64,000 nucleotides of DNA from Phytophthora sp. 'mugwort' (lineage: Eukaryota; Oomycota; Peronosporomycetes; Peronosporales; Peronosporaceae), in contig JAUCEF010000006.1 in the NCBI GenBank assembly GCA_033558025.1, positions 2,914,001 through 2,978,000 on the forward strand, read 5' to 3'. Positions within the stretch are counted from its first letter, which is position 1. The number at the start of each line of letters is the position of its first letter. This document shows, in pieces, positions 20,400-31,105 of this stretch. The notes under the pieces are model-generated. The model searched no databases. It had not been told where the DNA came from and saw nothing but the letters and a program-made list of their open reading frames with translations. The position numbers and the translations under genes were made by a program.

Positions 20400-22970
20400 A
20401 CCTTTTTTTGCAGCCTTGTGGCTGCTTGCCACCTTCCTCAGCCCCCTCGTCTTCCTCAGCGGCGCCAGATACGCCTCCGCCTCGCCCATCGGTGGTCGCG
20501 GTGGTGGTGCCGCATCTCGTGCGACGCCAACAGGTGCAGCTGCAAATGTTTCGGCGGCGCCAACAGGTCATGGACTCGGCGGGGTTCGTGGTTCCTCCGG
20601 CCCGAAGTCTGTGTCGCTATCTCGCTTGCCAGCGAGATAAACACGGTGTTCAGCGGCGAGCCGCTGGCGGTCCTTCGCGGAGGGGCCCCTCCAATCGCAG
20701 CAAAGGGGGCGTTGTTCGTCTAAAGGTGTTTCGAGTGGTCGCAAGACGGCTGCTGCTTTCAATGCTGAGCACAAGACCGGCAGAAGCGGAGGCGCCAAGT
20801 CCAAGAAGAAGAAGGACCTGACCAAGGTGACTGTTTCCATTGCGAACGAACGGGACATTTTGCAAGATACTGTACCGGCGGCGCGTGGCTCCCAGTTCAA
20901 CGAAAGTGGAAGCTGCCAGCATGGCGTTCTCAGTGGAAGACGCTGGCTCGGGCAGTCGGCGCGAGTGGATCGTGGATAGCGGAGCCACGAGCGATATGAC
21001 GGGTCACCTGGACAACCTGGTCAATGTCCACTAGCCTGTGGAGCCTCGCACACTGACGGCGGCATCTGGTGGCAGCTTGGTGGCAACTGCTATCGGGCTG
21101 GCGCCTTTGCTGCGACGGACTAGATGTCTGCGGGTTGCAAGAAGTGGTCTTTGTTCGGGGCTTGGCCTGCCATTTGGTGTTGGTGGCTGCTGCCTCGAGA
21201 AACGGCATGAAAGTCACGTTCAAAGAAGTATCCTGTGTTATTTGCTCGCCTGGTCCAGTTCGCTGGAGGCTTCGCGTGCTGACCAATTGATGTATCTGGT
21301 GAATGCCGTGAGTGAGATAATCCCTGGGGCTGCTATGATGGCAGCTGAATCCGCACGTTGAAACGTGGCAACGACGTATGGGTCATCTGAACACCCAAAG
21401 TCTTCAGCATGTGCTTGCCGCCCTGAAGATGCCGTGGCAGGGAGGCATGAAGCAGTTCTGCCCGACATGTCAGTGGAAAACTCGCCTAGCGCCCGTTTCC
21501 TTCCAAGGAGAAGCGCTTACCGAAGAATAACCAAGTGCTGTTGACCATTGACTACGTGAGGCATATGCGCGCGAGGGCTACACAGGGTTGATCAACATCG
21601 TGGTGGAACCTTTCCATTTGGAAATGGTGTATCCAATACGCGAGAAGAGCTCCAAGGCACAGTTAGAAGCGATAAAGGACTGTATTGCACGGCTCAAAGC
21701 TTACGCGCTGAGCTATCGAGTTGCGTTTTTGAAATCTGACAATGATCTCGAGTACATCGGTAGTGATAATGCCGAGTTTTGCTAGCAGAAGGGGTGGGGG
21801 TGCAAGAGTTCAGCACCCCGTACAGCCCCCAGGAGAATGGCAAGGTGGAACGTGGAAACCGCTTGATCGTGGAAATGGCGAGAGCACTGATGCTGGACGC
21901 TAACTTCCCTGTAAACTACTGGGCCGATGCCGTAGTTTGCGCTGCGTACGTTCGCAACCACTGCCCGAGCAAAGTACTGGATGGAAAGACACCAATGAAG
22001 GCGTTGTTGGGCACGCCGCCCGGCATAAGCAACCTCAGAATATGTGTGTGCAAGGAACAAGCGCTGGTCCCAAAGAAGCATCGAAAAAACTCAATGCGAA
22101 GACTCGCAACGGCATTTTCCTCGGTTATGCAAGTGGGGGGGGCTTACTTGGTTCACATTCCTGGACAAGGACGCGATGAAGTAGTGACTACGCTCACAGA
22201 GGTGTTCTACGAGAACCGGTTCCTGCCTCCGCCTGATGATGATGAAATCAGGATCCATGCGAGCTCGAGTTTGATCTGGTGTAGCGCACCGAACGTCAGC
22301 TCCAACTTACATCCATCGAGGAGGAAACCATTGCTGACGTCGAGATGGTGCCTGCGAACTCGGATATCGAGGCGCCTCGGAATCAATCAACAAGTTCAGA
22401 GCCAGGGGGACTAGACGTACCTGAGGCGCGTCCGCGTGCACGGGGACGTGCCTCAGTACGTCTCGTCGTTACTGCGATGCAGCATTTTCAGTCGAGAGGG
22501 AGTCGCGTTCGTCGACCGGGTATGCCATCTTCTATGATGGCAATCTGGTTGACTGGGGGTCGAAAAGCAAATTATGGTGATCCTCTCCTCTACAGAATCT
22601 GAATACGCCGCAATGAGCATCGCAGTGCAGGAGTATATTGGGATCAACTCAGTGCTCTACGATTTGGGGTTTGCAGAGGACGATATTCTTGTGATGGAAG
22701 ACAACCAAGGTGAGCAGCACCTCGCGGAGAGCAAGGCGGTCACGCAGCTATCGCGCCACATCAGCACGAAGTGTCACTGGCTTCGCGAGAAGGTGGCGCG
22801 CCAGGAGATTCGCGTGCAATACTGCCCTACCAACGAGATGATAACTTCACCAAGCCACTGGGCAAGGTGAAACTCGAGCGCTTTCGAGAGGAACTCAGTG
22901 TTCGCCGAGTGGGAGTGTCGGGGGCTCAGCCAGCTGCTGACGTCGAACACATGACCGTGTGGGCCTAGAA
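20400..22970 (+). mobile_element. Ty1/Copia retrotransposon remnant, internally deleted
   Basis: Pol-type modules appear in Copia order (protease, integrase, RNase H) but in shifting frames. A Gag zinc knuckle 'CFHCERTGHFARYC' (CX2CX4HX4C) lies near 20833-20875. The aspartic protease motif 'WIVDSGATSDMTG' is near 20965-21005. The integrase shows 'EFSTPYSPQENGKVERGNRL' near 21805-21865. RNase H shows 'ILSSTESEYAAM' near 22580, 'KCHWLREKVARQEIRVQYCP' and the family's terminal 'KVKLERFREEL'. The reverse transcriptase, normally between integrase and RNase H, is missing: the text passes from the integrase tail to RNase H near 22440-22560. Upstream Gag is mostly gone. Long terminal repeats were not found by eye. 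Confidence 0.8.
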
Positions 22971-23269
22971 GGGGCACAACTTGAAGTCCTTAACGGACGA
23001 GCATGAAGCTGTCGTTTGTGGTACACGGGTGCCTGACTTGAACCTGAGTTGCAGTCCAGATCTGCGTGATCAGGTAGGAGCAGCACAGTGTAGCCACCAC
23101 GGCAGGACAGCAAATTGGGGAGCCATGGAGGCGAGCAGAAGGCACGCTATGGCATGCCTTTGTAGGAGCAGCCAATAGTTGGACTTTCTTCGTAAGCCCT
23201 ACCGTCAATCACTTTCCGTTTCTCCTTCTGGACCCCAAATCAAGTTTCGTTACGCTACGCTTCAACTCT

Positions 23270-23644
23270 ACATCGCTACTTTCTCTGCTAGACAACCTTT
23301 CCAATGCGCACACGCGACCTGTCAGACGGAAGATCTCGTCCGTGACGTTATGATCTGGCGCTGCTTCGACTGGGGCCGTATTCTCCCATGTGTAGCCCGA
23401 TAAAAGGTAAGCTATTCGATCTCTTGTAGCACATAGTTTCGCTAGATCGCTCATGTGTAACCCGATAGAAGGTAAGCTATCCGATTTCTTATAGCACATA
23501 ATTTCGCTAACTCTTGTTTTTAGATAGCTTCAGTGTGTAAAGCCAGAAATCAAGCGCTACCTGTCTCTTAACCACGACGGGATGCTGATGTCCCCGAGAT
23601 GACGGAGCGTCGAAAGCAACTGCTAGAGAACGCAGCTGACAGTG
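23270..23644 (+). pseudogene. Mariner transposase remnant, part 1 (5' of hAT insertion)
   Basis: Homologous to the element at 3.9-5.5 kb. Remnants of the 'LDN..AH' catalytic motif lie near 23293-23312, 'YSPMCSPIK' near 23378-23400, and the C-terminal exon 'VKPEIKRYLSLNHDGML' to 'TERRKQLLENAADS' near 23538-23645. The 5' half with the first catalytic motif is absent. The reading is cut by a hAT element at 23653 and continues after 25721. A frame shift near 23595 shows it was, or became, inactive. Confidence 0.75.
23387..23516. repeat. 65-bp tandem duplication in mariner remnant
   Basis: Copies at 23387-23451 and 23452-23516 each contain 'catgtgtarcccgatara', the splice-donor-like 'ggtaagcta' and the intron start. 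The duplication therefore repeats the exon-intron boundary after the SPI/NPI motif. Confidence 0.85.
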
Positions 23645-23652
23645 CAATGAAG
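23645..23652. repeat. Left 8-bp target-site duplication CAATGAAG
   Basis: Identical octamer at 25722-25729 on the other side of the hAT element. Confidence 0.95.
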
Positions 23653-25721
23653 CAGTGCCTGGAAATATATATTAGCATTAATGTTTTTCTACTTTATTTA
23701 ATATTATTGCTCGTCGGTAGCACTGGGTATTAATACTATTTTGTGGAATATATTTTATTCAAGTCAAGTACTCAATTTTGAAAACGCCAACGACTTGTTT
23801 TCTGTACGCAATCTGTGTTCAACTCTCTCCATTTGGACTCTCCATTTGGATTCCTGTTATCCAGTGATGTCTGCAGGCCTGTCAACATACCCCTGCCTGC
23901 AACTCAATGTAGATCCTATTACACTTCATTCCACATTTGGATGGCTACCTCCTCCTCCTCCATTCCGCTCCTACTTTCTTCGTTATTGCCAAGAACGCCG
24001 ACATCTGCCGTGTCCTCTTCGCAGCCCTCCTGGATCACTACTTCAAGTGCAAGTACTTCGGCACGGTACGACGTCAGCTGCCCTCGTGTTGCTACGGCAA
24101 CCTCGTAAGCCACCTCCGCGACAAGCACGCAGAGTGCAAGGCCGACTACATCGCGCATGCCAGTACTACGACCGGCAACTTGCACTCGTTTGGCTTCGTG
24201 AACGCCAATATGGATAACATTTACAGCTGGATGGACGGGTCATCGATCGCAACATGCCACTCTCTGAGGTAGACACTCGATGACCCGCTCTATGTCGCGT
24301 CTGAAGCCCATCTCCTCCAAGACGCTAAAGAAGTATATCGCTGCGACGACCGAAGCTGTCGAGCGGGAGATCTCTGCCGTGATCTCACCTCATTTTGGAA
24401 TCATGTTCGACGGCTGGCCGTGCTTTTCAGACCGCTATGTGGCTCTGTACGTTGTGTTCTAGCGCGAAGAGCAGGTGGAGACCCTACTTTGGCACTGGCT
24501 CCACTTGACGAGGAGGACATGACCGCTGAGTCCCACCGCGCTTATATCCGGAAGATTCTAGCTATTTTTGGCCAATCCGGATCACAGCTGCGGTTTCTCG
24601 TCGGTGATATTGCGCGACTAACCAGACAACCGCCACCTTGCTCGGGGTGCCGTTGGTGGGATGCGCGTCGCACAGCTTCGACCCGACCGCCAAAAAATAC
24701 CTGTACGAGCACGAGGATCTGGTCGAGGCGGTTAGCGCCTTCCTGACGGCGCTGCGGACCATGAAGAACCGCGCCAAGCTCCGCCGCCACACGATCCTCG
24801 CGCGATTGCGTGCGAACGTGACACGGTGGAGCTCGACGTTTATGATGTTGGAGCGACACGTGCGTATTCGCGACGCCATCAAGCTCGTCGATGCGGTCTT
24901 TGACCTGGCTCCCAACCGGCGGTCCACCGTCAAATTGCCGCTCTGATGGAGAACCTGAAGGCTTTCAAAAGTGTTTGCAAGAAACTGCAGGAAACCGCGC
25001 TCACGATGGGTTCTGTGCGCGTACTTTTTGACAAGAGGGCGGAAGTGTTTCCTAATTACGCAGGGGTATCTACTTACCGACGCAGCATCGTGCATTCTCC
25101 AGTATTCGAGCGAGCTGTGGTGAAGGTGGGTTATATTACTTACTATTTGTCCTGAAGTTGCTTTAACAGCCTTATGTTGCGCTTTTGTTGTTCTTAGGTC
25201 GAGTTCACGCTCAGCGGAGCTAACACTGGATGAGCTGGAGTCGCTGGAGTCGTTCAAGTTGGACGACGAGCTCGCACTACCCACGGAATGCCGGTCGCCC
25301 GGCCGCGAACGCGCGCTCGCAAGGACAACGAAGACTTTGCGACAGCGCTTTTGCGCTCAGAGACTGTCAGCGAGCGGTCTACACCGCGCTACAGCCCTAT
25401 CCTCGGTGTGATCCCACCCACGAGCAACCACTGCGAGATTGTCTCGCAGTGCAAGTTCATCACGACGCCTCAACGATCGTCACTGCTCCCGCTCAACTTC
25501 GAGATGTTGGCTTTCTTACGCGTCAAACGTAAGTACTGAAGTTCTTTCTATCCCATGGACATCAGCATTGCTGACGTCAAAGACAGCTCAGACAGGAGGA
25601 ACTTTAAGTGCAATACATTACGTATTGCCCCATACTTTAATATTGTGATGTTTGCCAGGCAACTATTTCTTATTCTTGTGTGTGCAGGCCTATATTAGTT
25701 TATGGTAATGTTCGAGCACTG
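23653..25721 (+). mobile_element. hAT element, 2069 bp, inserted in mariner gene
   Basis: The left end starts 'cagtgcctgg' and the right end stops '...cgagcactg', imperfect inverted copies beginning with the CAGTG that is typical of hAT. The octamer CAATGAAG flanks both ends exactly. Removing the element and one octamer reconnects the mariner reading frame across the junction, which confirms the boundaries independently. Confidence 0.93.
23990..25539 (+). pseudogene. hAT transposase with BED-finger remnant
   Basis: A BED-type zinc finger is visible near 24040-24125 ('HYFKCKYFGTVRRQLPS', then 'GNLVSHLRDKHAEC'), with the second cysteine of the first pair replaced by Phe. 'SRLKPISSKTLKKYIA' and 'FGIMFDGWPCFSDRYVALY' follow at 24290-24450, then 'LGVPLVGCASHSFD' (24640), 'ANVTRWSSTFMMLERHVRIR' (24812), and the C-terminal dimerisation segment 'PTSNHCEIVSQCKFITTPQR' with 'NFEMLAFLRV' (25415-25530). 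Frame shifts near 24470 and 24630 and an intron near 25120-25198 separate the blocks. The order and spacing fit one gene. Confidence 0.82.
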
Positions 25722-25870
25722 CAATGAAGTGCATTGATCTGCGGCTCGTTAACAAGATGGCATTGCATTGTGCCCACGCTTTGCCGCGGCAAAACGCGGT
25801 GAGCCGATGAAGTATGGTATTTAATCCGTTTTGGTGTTCATCGCCACCACTTTGCTGTAAAGGAAATTGT
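25722..25870 (+). pseudogene. Mariner transposase remnant, part 2 (3' of hAT insertion)
   Basis: Starts with the right copy of CAATGAAG and continues the interrupted mariner C-terminus as 'CIDLRLVNKMALHCAHALPR', which aligns with 'MDVRSVNKMARHCALSV' in the copy at 5.2 kb. The following 'gcggtgagccgatgaagtatgg' resembles the 3' flank of that copy. Confidence 0.8.
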
Positions 25871-26615
25871 TTTTAAGAAATAGTTTTTCTAAAAACAAAT
25901 AAGGGTTTTCACTTTGAATTGTGGTGGTGCAGAATGAGACCCTCGCGACCTAACCACTTAATAGCTCATATCTCGGGACCCAGGACTCCGATCTCTGCGA
26001 TTCAAAAACTTCGCCAATCAGCACTCCAAAACAACGCTTCGGATTCCATCAACTAGCGCGCCCAAAACGAACCTCCGTGTCTTAATCGAATCGAAAACGA
26101 GAATGGCCTTATATTTCTGGACGTATGAGTTTTTGATTGACGGGAATAATTTTGCGGGCTTTTACTTGAATATTTACAGTAGCTTGAGTATGGTGAGAGG
26201 ATCCTATACGTAGGGTCTATGATTGACAGAAAAACTAAATGGGGAGAATGATACGGACTGTTTTAATGTTATTTTCAAAGGCACTCGTTGCTGCACCCAA
26301 GTCAGAAAAATGTGACGAGACACGTGCAACCAACCAAGCCCAACCGGCCCCCAAGCATGACCAACCTGCAACCAGACTGACCCCAGACGAACACCCAGCC
26401 AAGAAAGCCAGTGCGGTCTGTATACACGCCGATTCGTATATCGGGATACCAGCACTTAGTGCAATTTGAGGTTCAAAGCGCTAAGCTCACACAGTCGGCG
26501 TGTTTCTTTGATGAGCACGAATAAGATGGACAGCATCTATACAAACACGTGAATTTATTCAAGAGCTTAGTGTCAATCCGTTAGCTTACTGGCTGCACTA
26601 ACTAAGTTTGCATGT
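25871..26615. other. Spacer, no supported gene
   Basis: Contains the decayed 3' flank of the mariner remnant and the left flank of the MULE. Short open frames here have no recognisable domain. No terminal inverted repeat for the MULE could be identified. Confidence 0.4.
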
Positions 26616-27780
26616 TCATGCACAGGTATCGGTACCGTAGCCACTGCAGTGCTTTCGATTCCAAATGGCCAAGCCGTTCGGCACCGCAAAACATCTCAAA
26701 CGCGAGCAACACGTAGATGCCACAGTTAAAACTGTCCATTTGAACACCCAAACAGATTCAAACGTCTGCAATCTTGAGCATTGACCAGCACTGCTTGGCA
26801 GCAAAGACACCAAAGTCTGCGCTACTGCGCGGACCCCGAAAAGATAGGAGGAGGAACTGCAGTCGTAGATAAAAGCCTTGCCCTTTGCAAGATCCATCAT
26901 AACAGCGCACCAATGACTTCCATGATAATTGATTGGAAAGCACTTTTTCGTCGGAAAGCGTCGCCAATTCACGACGGATTGCGGTGGAATTCGCAGAAAG
27001 AGTTCCATCCACTGCCACGCCTAGTGTGGAAGCGTCAAACACGACAACCCTCGGATCCGAGCCAAACGTTTTGGTCAGCACCAAGTGCATAACCTCATCA
27101 CCCCAGGCATTCCTTAGATGCTAGCTCCAGGACATTTCCTGCCACAGAAAAATCTCCGTTAGTACCCTCTTAAAACCAAAGAGACGGGCAGCGTACCTTC
27201 GTGGATAGTATCCGCAAGTCTTTCAACTTTGCTGGTAATTCTAGCTTGGGCGACAGCTATAATTGCGTGGCAATGATAGCTGTCGCCCAAGCTACTGCAT
27301 TTTGGATCCGTTTTACGACACCGCACGCGGCATGCCACTTTCTGTATAATTGCAATTGTAGAGTACGCCAACTATCTCGAGCGTAATTTCAAGTTCGCGG
27401 ACATCACTGTGTTTCCGTTGGTACCCCGTAACTTTAGCCATGCACTTCTTAAGCGTATCCATCGGAAAGACCCGAACGATATCATCGAGCCTGATCAACG
27501 GCTTGCCGACTGGTAATTTAGCAATTTCGTGCGCAATAGGTGGTTTAGGCTTGCTCATGAACCTGAACAGTTTGAACCGGAGCAGCCTCTCGTGCCATGA
27601 GTTGAAGGTCGGGTTATTTTCCAACGCCTCGTACACTCCAACATGCACAACTGGTTGTCGTGCATCTCTAAGTCTTCTTGCACCATCGTAACCGTTAGGT
27701 TTGTTTGGCCTTGACTGCTTTCGGCTTCTGCTTTGGGCGTCCTCTCGCCTTTGGTGGGCTAACAAGCTCGAACTCCTCAT
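26616..27780 (-). pseudogene. Ulp1/C48-type cysteine protease segment of a MULE
   Basis: On the minus strand 27780-27313 carries a basic linker ('SRSRKQSRPNKPNGYDGARR') and an uncharacterised middle region. 27090-26616 carries a Ulp1-like papain-fold protease: catalytic His in 'NYHGSHWCAVMMDLAKG', Asp in 'FIYDCSSSSYLFG', and Cys in 'QMDSFNCGIYVLLAFEMFCG'. The Cys motif is one frame away from the His/Asp frame, so there is a frame shift near 26750. Such proteases are common passengers of large plant and oomycete Mutator-like elements. Strand and position directly after the SWIM-containing transposase indicate one element, possibly one polyprotein gene. Confidence 0.75.
27243..27293. repeat. 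Perfect 18-bp inverted repeat inside the MULE
   Basis: Arms 27243-27260 and 27276-27293 (outer end agcttgggcgac) are exact inverted copies. The 15-base loop contains a further inverted attgc/gcaat, so the hairpin could extend with one mismatch. Confidence 0.95.
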
Positions 27781-27939
27781 TTCCGTCGAGATCCACTACG
27801 CGTGGTTGGGAATTAGCCGAATCGTGTGCACAACGGTAGCATCCAGCTGTGGCTGTGTTTCCAATTCGGCTGCACTAGTGCTCGACTCGGTAGCATCAAT
27901 GCTCACCTTGGCAGAATCAACATCAAACTGCAGTATCAG

Positions 27940-28016
27940 CGCCCAACTCGGCGGAACTAGCGCCGAATTCAGCAGAGTTATTGCCCAACTCGGCAGAATC
28001 ATTGCCCAACTCTACC
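27940..28016 (-). repeat. Short coding tandem repeats
   Basis: Imperfect units of about 21-24 bp encode repeated 'AELGNDS / AELGNNS / AEFGASS / AELGADT' on the minus strand. They lie between the SWIM-finger and protease segments of the MULE and probably form a flexible linker. Confidence 0.75.
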
Positions 28017-28355
28017 GATCTTGACCCTAGCTCATGTCGTGCAGCGATACCAGTCCGTGTCTCCACCGTATCATCTTCCGATGCTATAGTGGTATCTACG
28101 TACCCACCAGAGTCATTCTCCTTCACACTTCCTTTCATACATTAGGTATCGTGGCGTAATCTTCATGTTTGAACAGGATGGCAACGTCTTCAAAGACTTT
28201 CAGAGCCTTTTTATACTCAGTGCCCAAACCGCTCAAATACTCGGAAATTGTAGTTGCAACCAATGATTCTCAGAACTTTCGATTCACATCCCACGGAGTG
28301 TTCGAATCACGAGGAACACGCGAAATTGCAAAAGACTCGCCAGACCTGACGGCTT

Positions 28356-30763
28356 TCAGTGCTTGTCCGCAAAGAAGCCAACAACCATCTCGGCTGAATC
28401 ATAGTTGTGGGAATGACGTTCGCACTTCAGTGCTTTTCTCAGGAAGAAAACGTGGCGGCATGGCAATTGCCGCGAAACCCTGAACAAACACGAGCAGGAC
28501 CAGTCTCTCGTCGCCACAGAATACTCGCTCCTCGGCTCATCAAGCGAATCCTCTTCGTCACTAGTGTGCTGGATCAAGTATACCCCGGGAACGGTTTCGT
28601 AAAATCGGTAAGAGGTACGAGCAGTAGCGTAGGCGTACTGCTCAAGCGTATTCACTGACGAGATTGGACAACAAGCGCATTTCTTGGTCGTACTTCGGGT
28701 TGTGGACGACAGATAACTTGAACACATCGTCAGTAAATCTCTTCTCTTTGCGTCTGGTAGCAGATGATAGACGCGATACATTCGTCTACGCTCATGAATG
28801 AGCTCACCAGATCCTTAAGCGTCTTCCATGAAGCGTCAAGCCGGTTGTTTGTGTTATTACACATGGTCACAGCATTTTGGCGTTCGAAAGCGCTCCACAT
28901 TGGCCGACAACTATCCCAGTTTTTTGGCAAAGTAGACCTCACAAGCGTGCTCAGGCAAATCACCACGACTGTCTACATCTGCGCCCAACTGGATGCCCAA
29001 ATCAGCACTATCAACATTCAATGTCCAATACCCGATCCCACATCAGCACAACCCGAGCCCAGCTCACCACTATCACCACCCAAACGATCAACACGTGCTC
29101 GAGCCGATGCGCCACCAATTCCAATATTCATGATGTGCCGCATGTACTTTCGGTACTTATTATATTCACGCTCAGTCCGAGCATTGACCACCAGGTTCAC
29201 TAACCCATGCAACTGCTGCTTCTACCAAGCGGTGAATCCATAAGCCGCCGATGCAATTTCTTCTCGTAAGTATTTGACCACATGAAACTGACATAACAGC
29301 AACCGAGCGTTGGGGAAGGCGTCTTTGAGAACCGAAATCTCTGTGAAATCTTTGTCGATCAAGATGCATTGGATGCGGTCCCAGCCGGGGTTGTTCCTCT
29401 TAAATTCATTCAAACCTGTCAAGAACGTGGGCCACTGCTCGTTCTGTAACACCGCGTGCTGGACGAACTGTCCTTTTCCAAACGAATCCATTGCCATGAT
29501 CGAGAAGACTTTGTACTTCGAAATATTGGTGCCGTGAGTGGGATCAATCATCACTACCTTGGGGAATTTGTCAAATAAGCATGGTCATGTGCTTCGTCTG
29601 GAGCGTAATGCAGGTAGCCATTTTCTACAAGCAAATACAAGCATTGTAAAGTACAAGGATCCAAGTCCATTTCATCAGCCGGTGTCACACCTTATTGCGC
29701 ACAGTGTCGACAAAGATATGGCCGACGTTCCCAGGATCCTCTGTGAACTCCCTCATCCAACTTTTCAATCGTACTGCACTGGTTTCTGCTTTGCGCTCCC
29801 TTTTCTTTAGCTTTCGCACGAGTTTGTGCACGTCTTGAATCGTGGGATTGCACTCAGAGTGATCGTGTATGTACTGCAGAATGCGCTTCTTCTTGGCGCC
29901 AGCCTTGTGCAGCTCGTCTGCTCCACCTCCGACTCGATATCAGTACGATTGTGTGGATACTGATTAAAGATGAGGGCGTTAAGCGGGTGATTATGTTCCA
30001 AGCGTGAGAAAGTCACCCTCAAAACAAAGCTGGACAACCTGGCATCGAGCACTTACACACACGCATTAATTTGCGAAAGCATCAAACACCAAATATAACG
30101 ATAGCATGCCCAACAAGCCACAATGAGTTCCCAACCTATGCTCAACCAAACCAAACCATGCCTAACCAAACCAAATCATTCCCAACTACATACCTGAGCA
30201 TCACAGTCCAGTGCTCGCGAATGCTGCCGCTTCCTTTTTCCTTGGCCGCGCGACTTGTACTGGCCAGCGTGGGTGCAAACAAACGTCTTCCCATAGTACA
30301 CCTAGTCGTCCGGCAGCAAGGGAGTGTTCGAACCGGAACACCTGATCTTATAATTTCGCACAGCCACCTTGTGATCCCCAGCCTGAAACACTATACAAAG
30401 GTAGCGACAACAAGAGCAGCATAATGTTAGCTAGTGACGCACTGTGGTAATACAAAGTTGTATCATTTACCTGGAACGTTTCGCGCCCGTATTCCTGAGA
30501 TAATCCTCGAGCTCCTTCCAGAATTGAAACTCTGTCTTACAAAGAGGGGGAGCAATCGTCAGCTGCGAATCGTTTGAATCTTCTTGTACGTGTGAGTGGG
30601 CCGATTGATCCGAGCGGCTCTGTTTGGACTGGCTGCTCGTGGTGCTGAACGTCTCCACGTCGCTATCATCCAACCACTCGTCACTGTTCCTGTTACTCGA
30701 GACGTCGTCCACTGTCCCTTCACAATCCTCACCACCGGCGGACGGGAACGCCACTGTTTTCAC
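28356..30763 (-). pseudogene. MULE transposase with FAR1-type domain and SWIM finger
   Basis: Reading down the minus strand: an acidic Ser-rich start from 30763 leads to 'FQFWKELEDYLRNTGAKR'. A FAR1-like DNA-binding region follows ('KTFVCTHAG' near 30285, 'VTFSRLEHNHPLNALIFNQY' near 29980). The MULE catalytic core lies at 29554-29222 ('MIDPTHGTNISKYKVFSIMA', 'IDKDFTEISVLKDAFPNARL', 'LLCQFHVVKYLREEI'). Then 'NNTNNRLDASWKTLKDLV' (28966-28730) and a SWIM zinc finger 'WSCSCLFRVSRQLPCRHVFF' near 28480-28420. Segments are in several frames with short intron-like gaps; which gaps are introns and which are mutations is unclear. Together with the Ulp1 part downstream, the element spans at least 4.1 kb. 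Terminal repeats were not found. Confidence 0.82.
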
Positions 30764-31105
30764 GTGAAAATTTTGCTGCCCTCTTGCCTTGACCCCCCCC
30801 CCCCTTCTCCTGTAGACCCTCCCCCGCCAACGCCTTCGCCTCCTTCGTGCGGTGCCGGCGCCTGAGCGGCTGCTCCCAGCAGATCCTGCGGCATTTGACG
30901 CCGCGCTCCCCCGCTTCTTTTTGAATGGCCAACCGAGGTCGTATACGCAGCTATACCTTATACGTCCGGACGGATATCTATGAGGGGTAGGGCAAACACA
31001 TAGTCGCGATATGGCTACATTTTATTTACAGCACTCACTCCCATTTTCAAATGGTGGCATTGCGAAATGGAGCTTCCAAATATTTTTTTTTCATAAAGAG
31101 AAAAT
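30764..31105. other. Spacer with poly-C run
   Basis: A run of 12 C at 30793-30804 lies among C/T-rich sequence. No gene seen. The right half is the 3' flank of the SAM-domain gene. Confidence 0.5.

Noticed and set aside
23387..23516. CRISPR-like repeat structure
   Set aside because: Only two contiguous copies without spacers; they are a tandem duplication in a transposon. The same applies to 5248-5415.
30793..30804. Poly-C run as a functional element
   Set aside because: Homopolymer runs here, at 50634-50640 and at 53329-53340 are common in such spacers and prone to sequencing error; no further signal.
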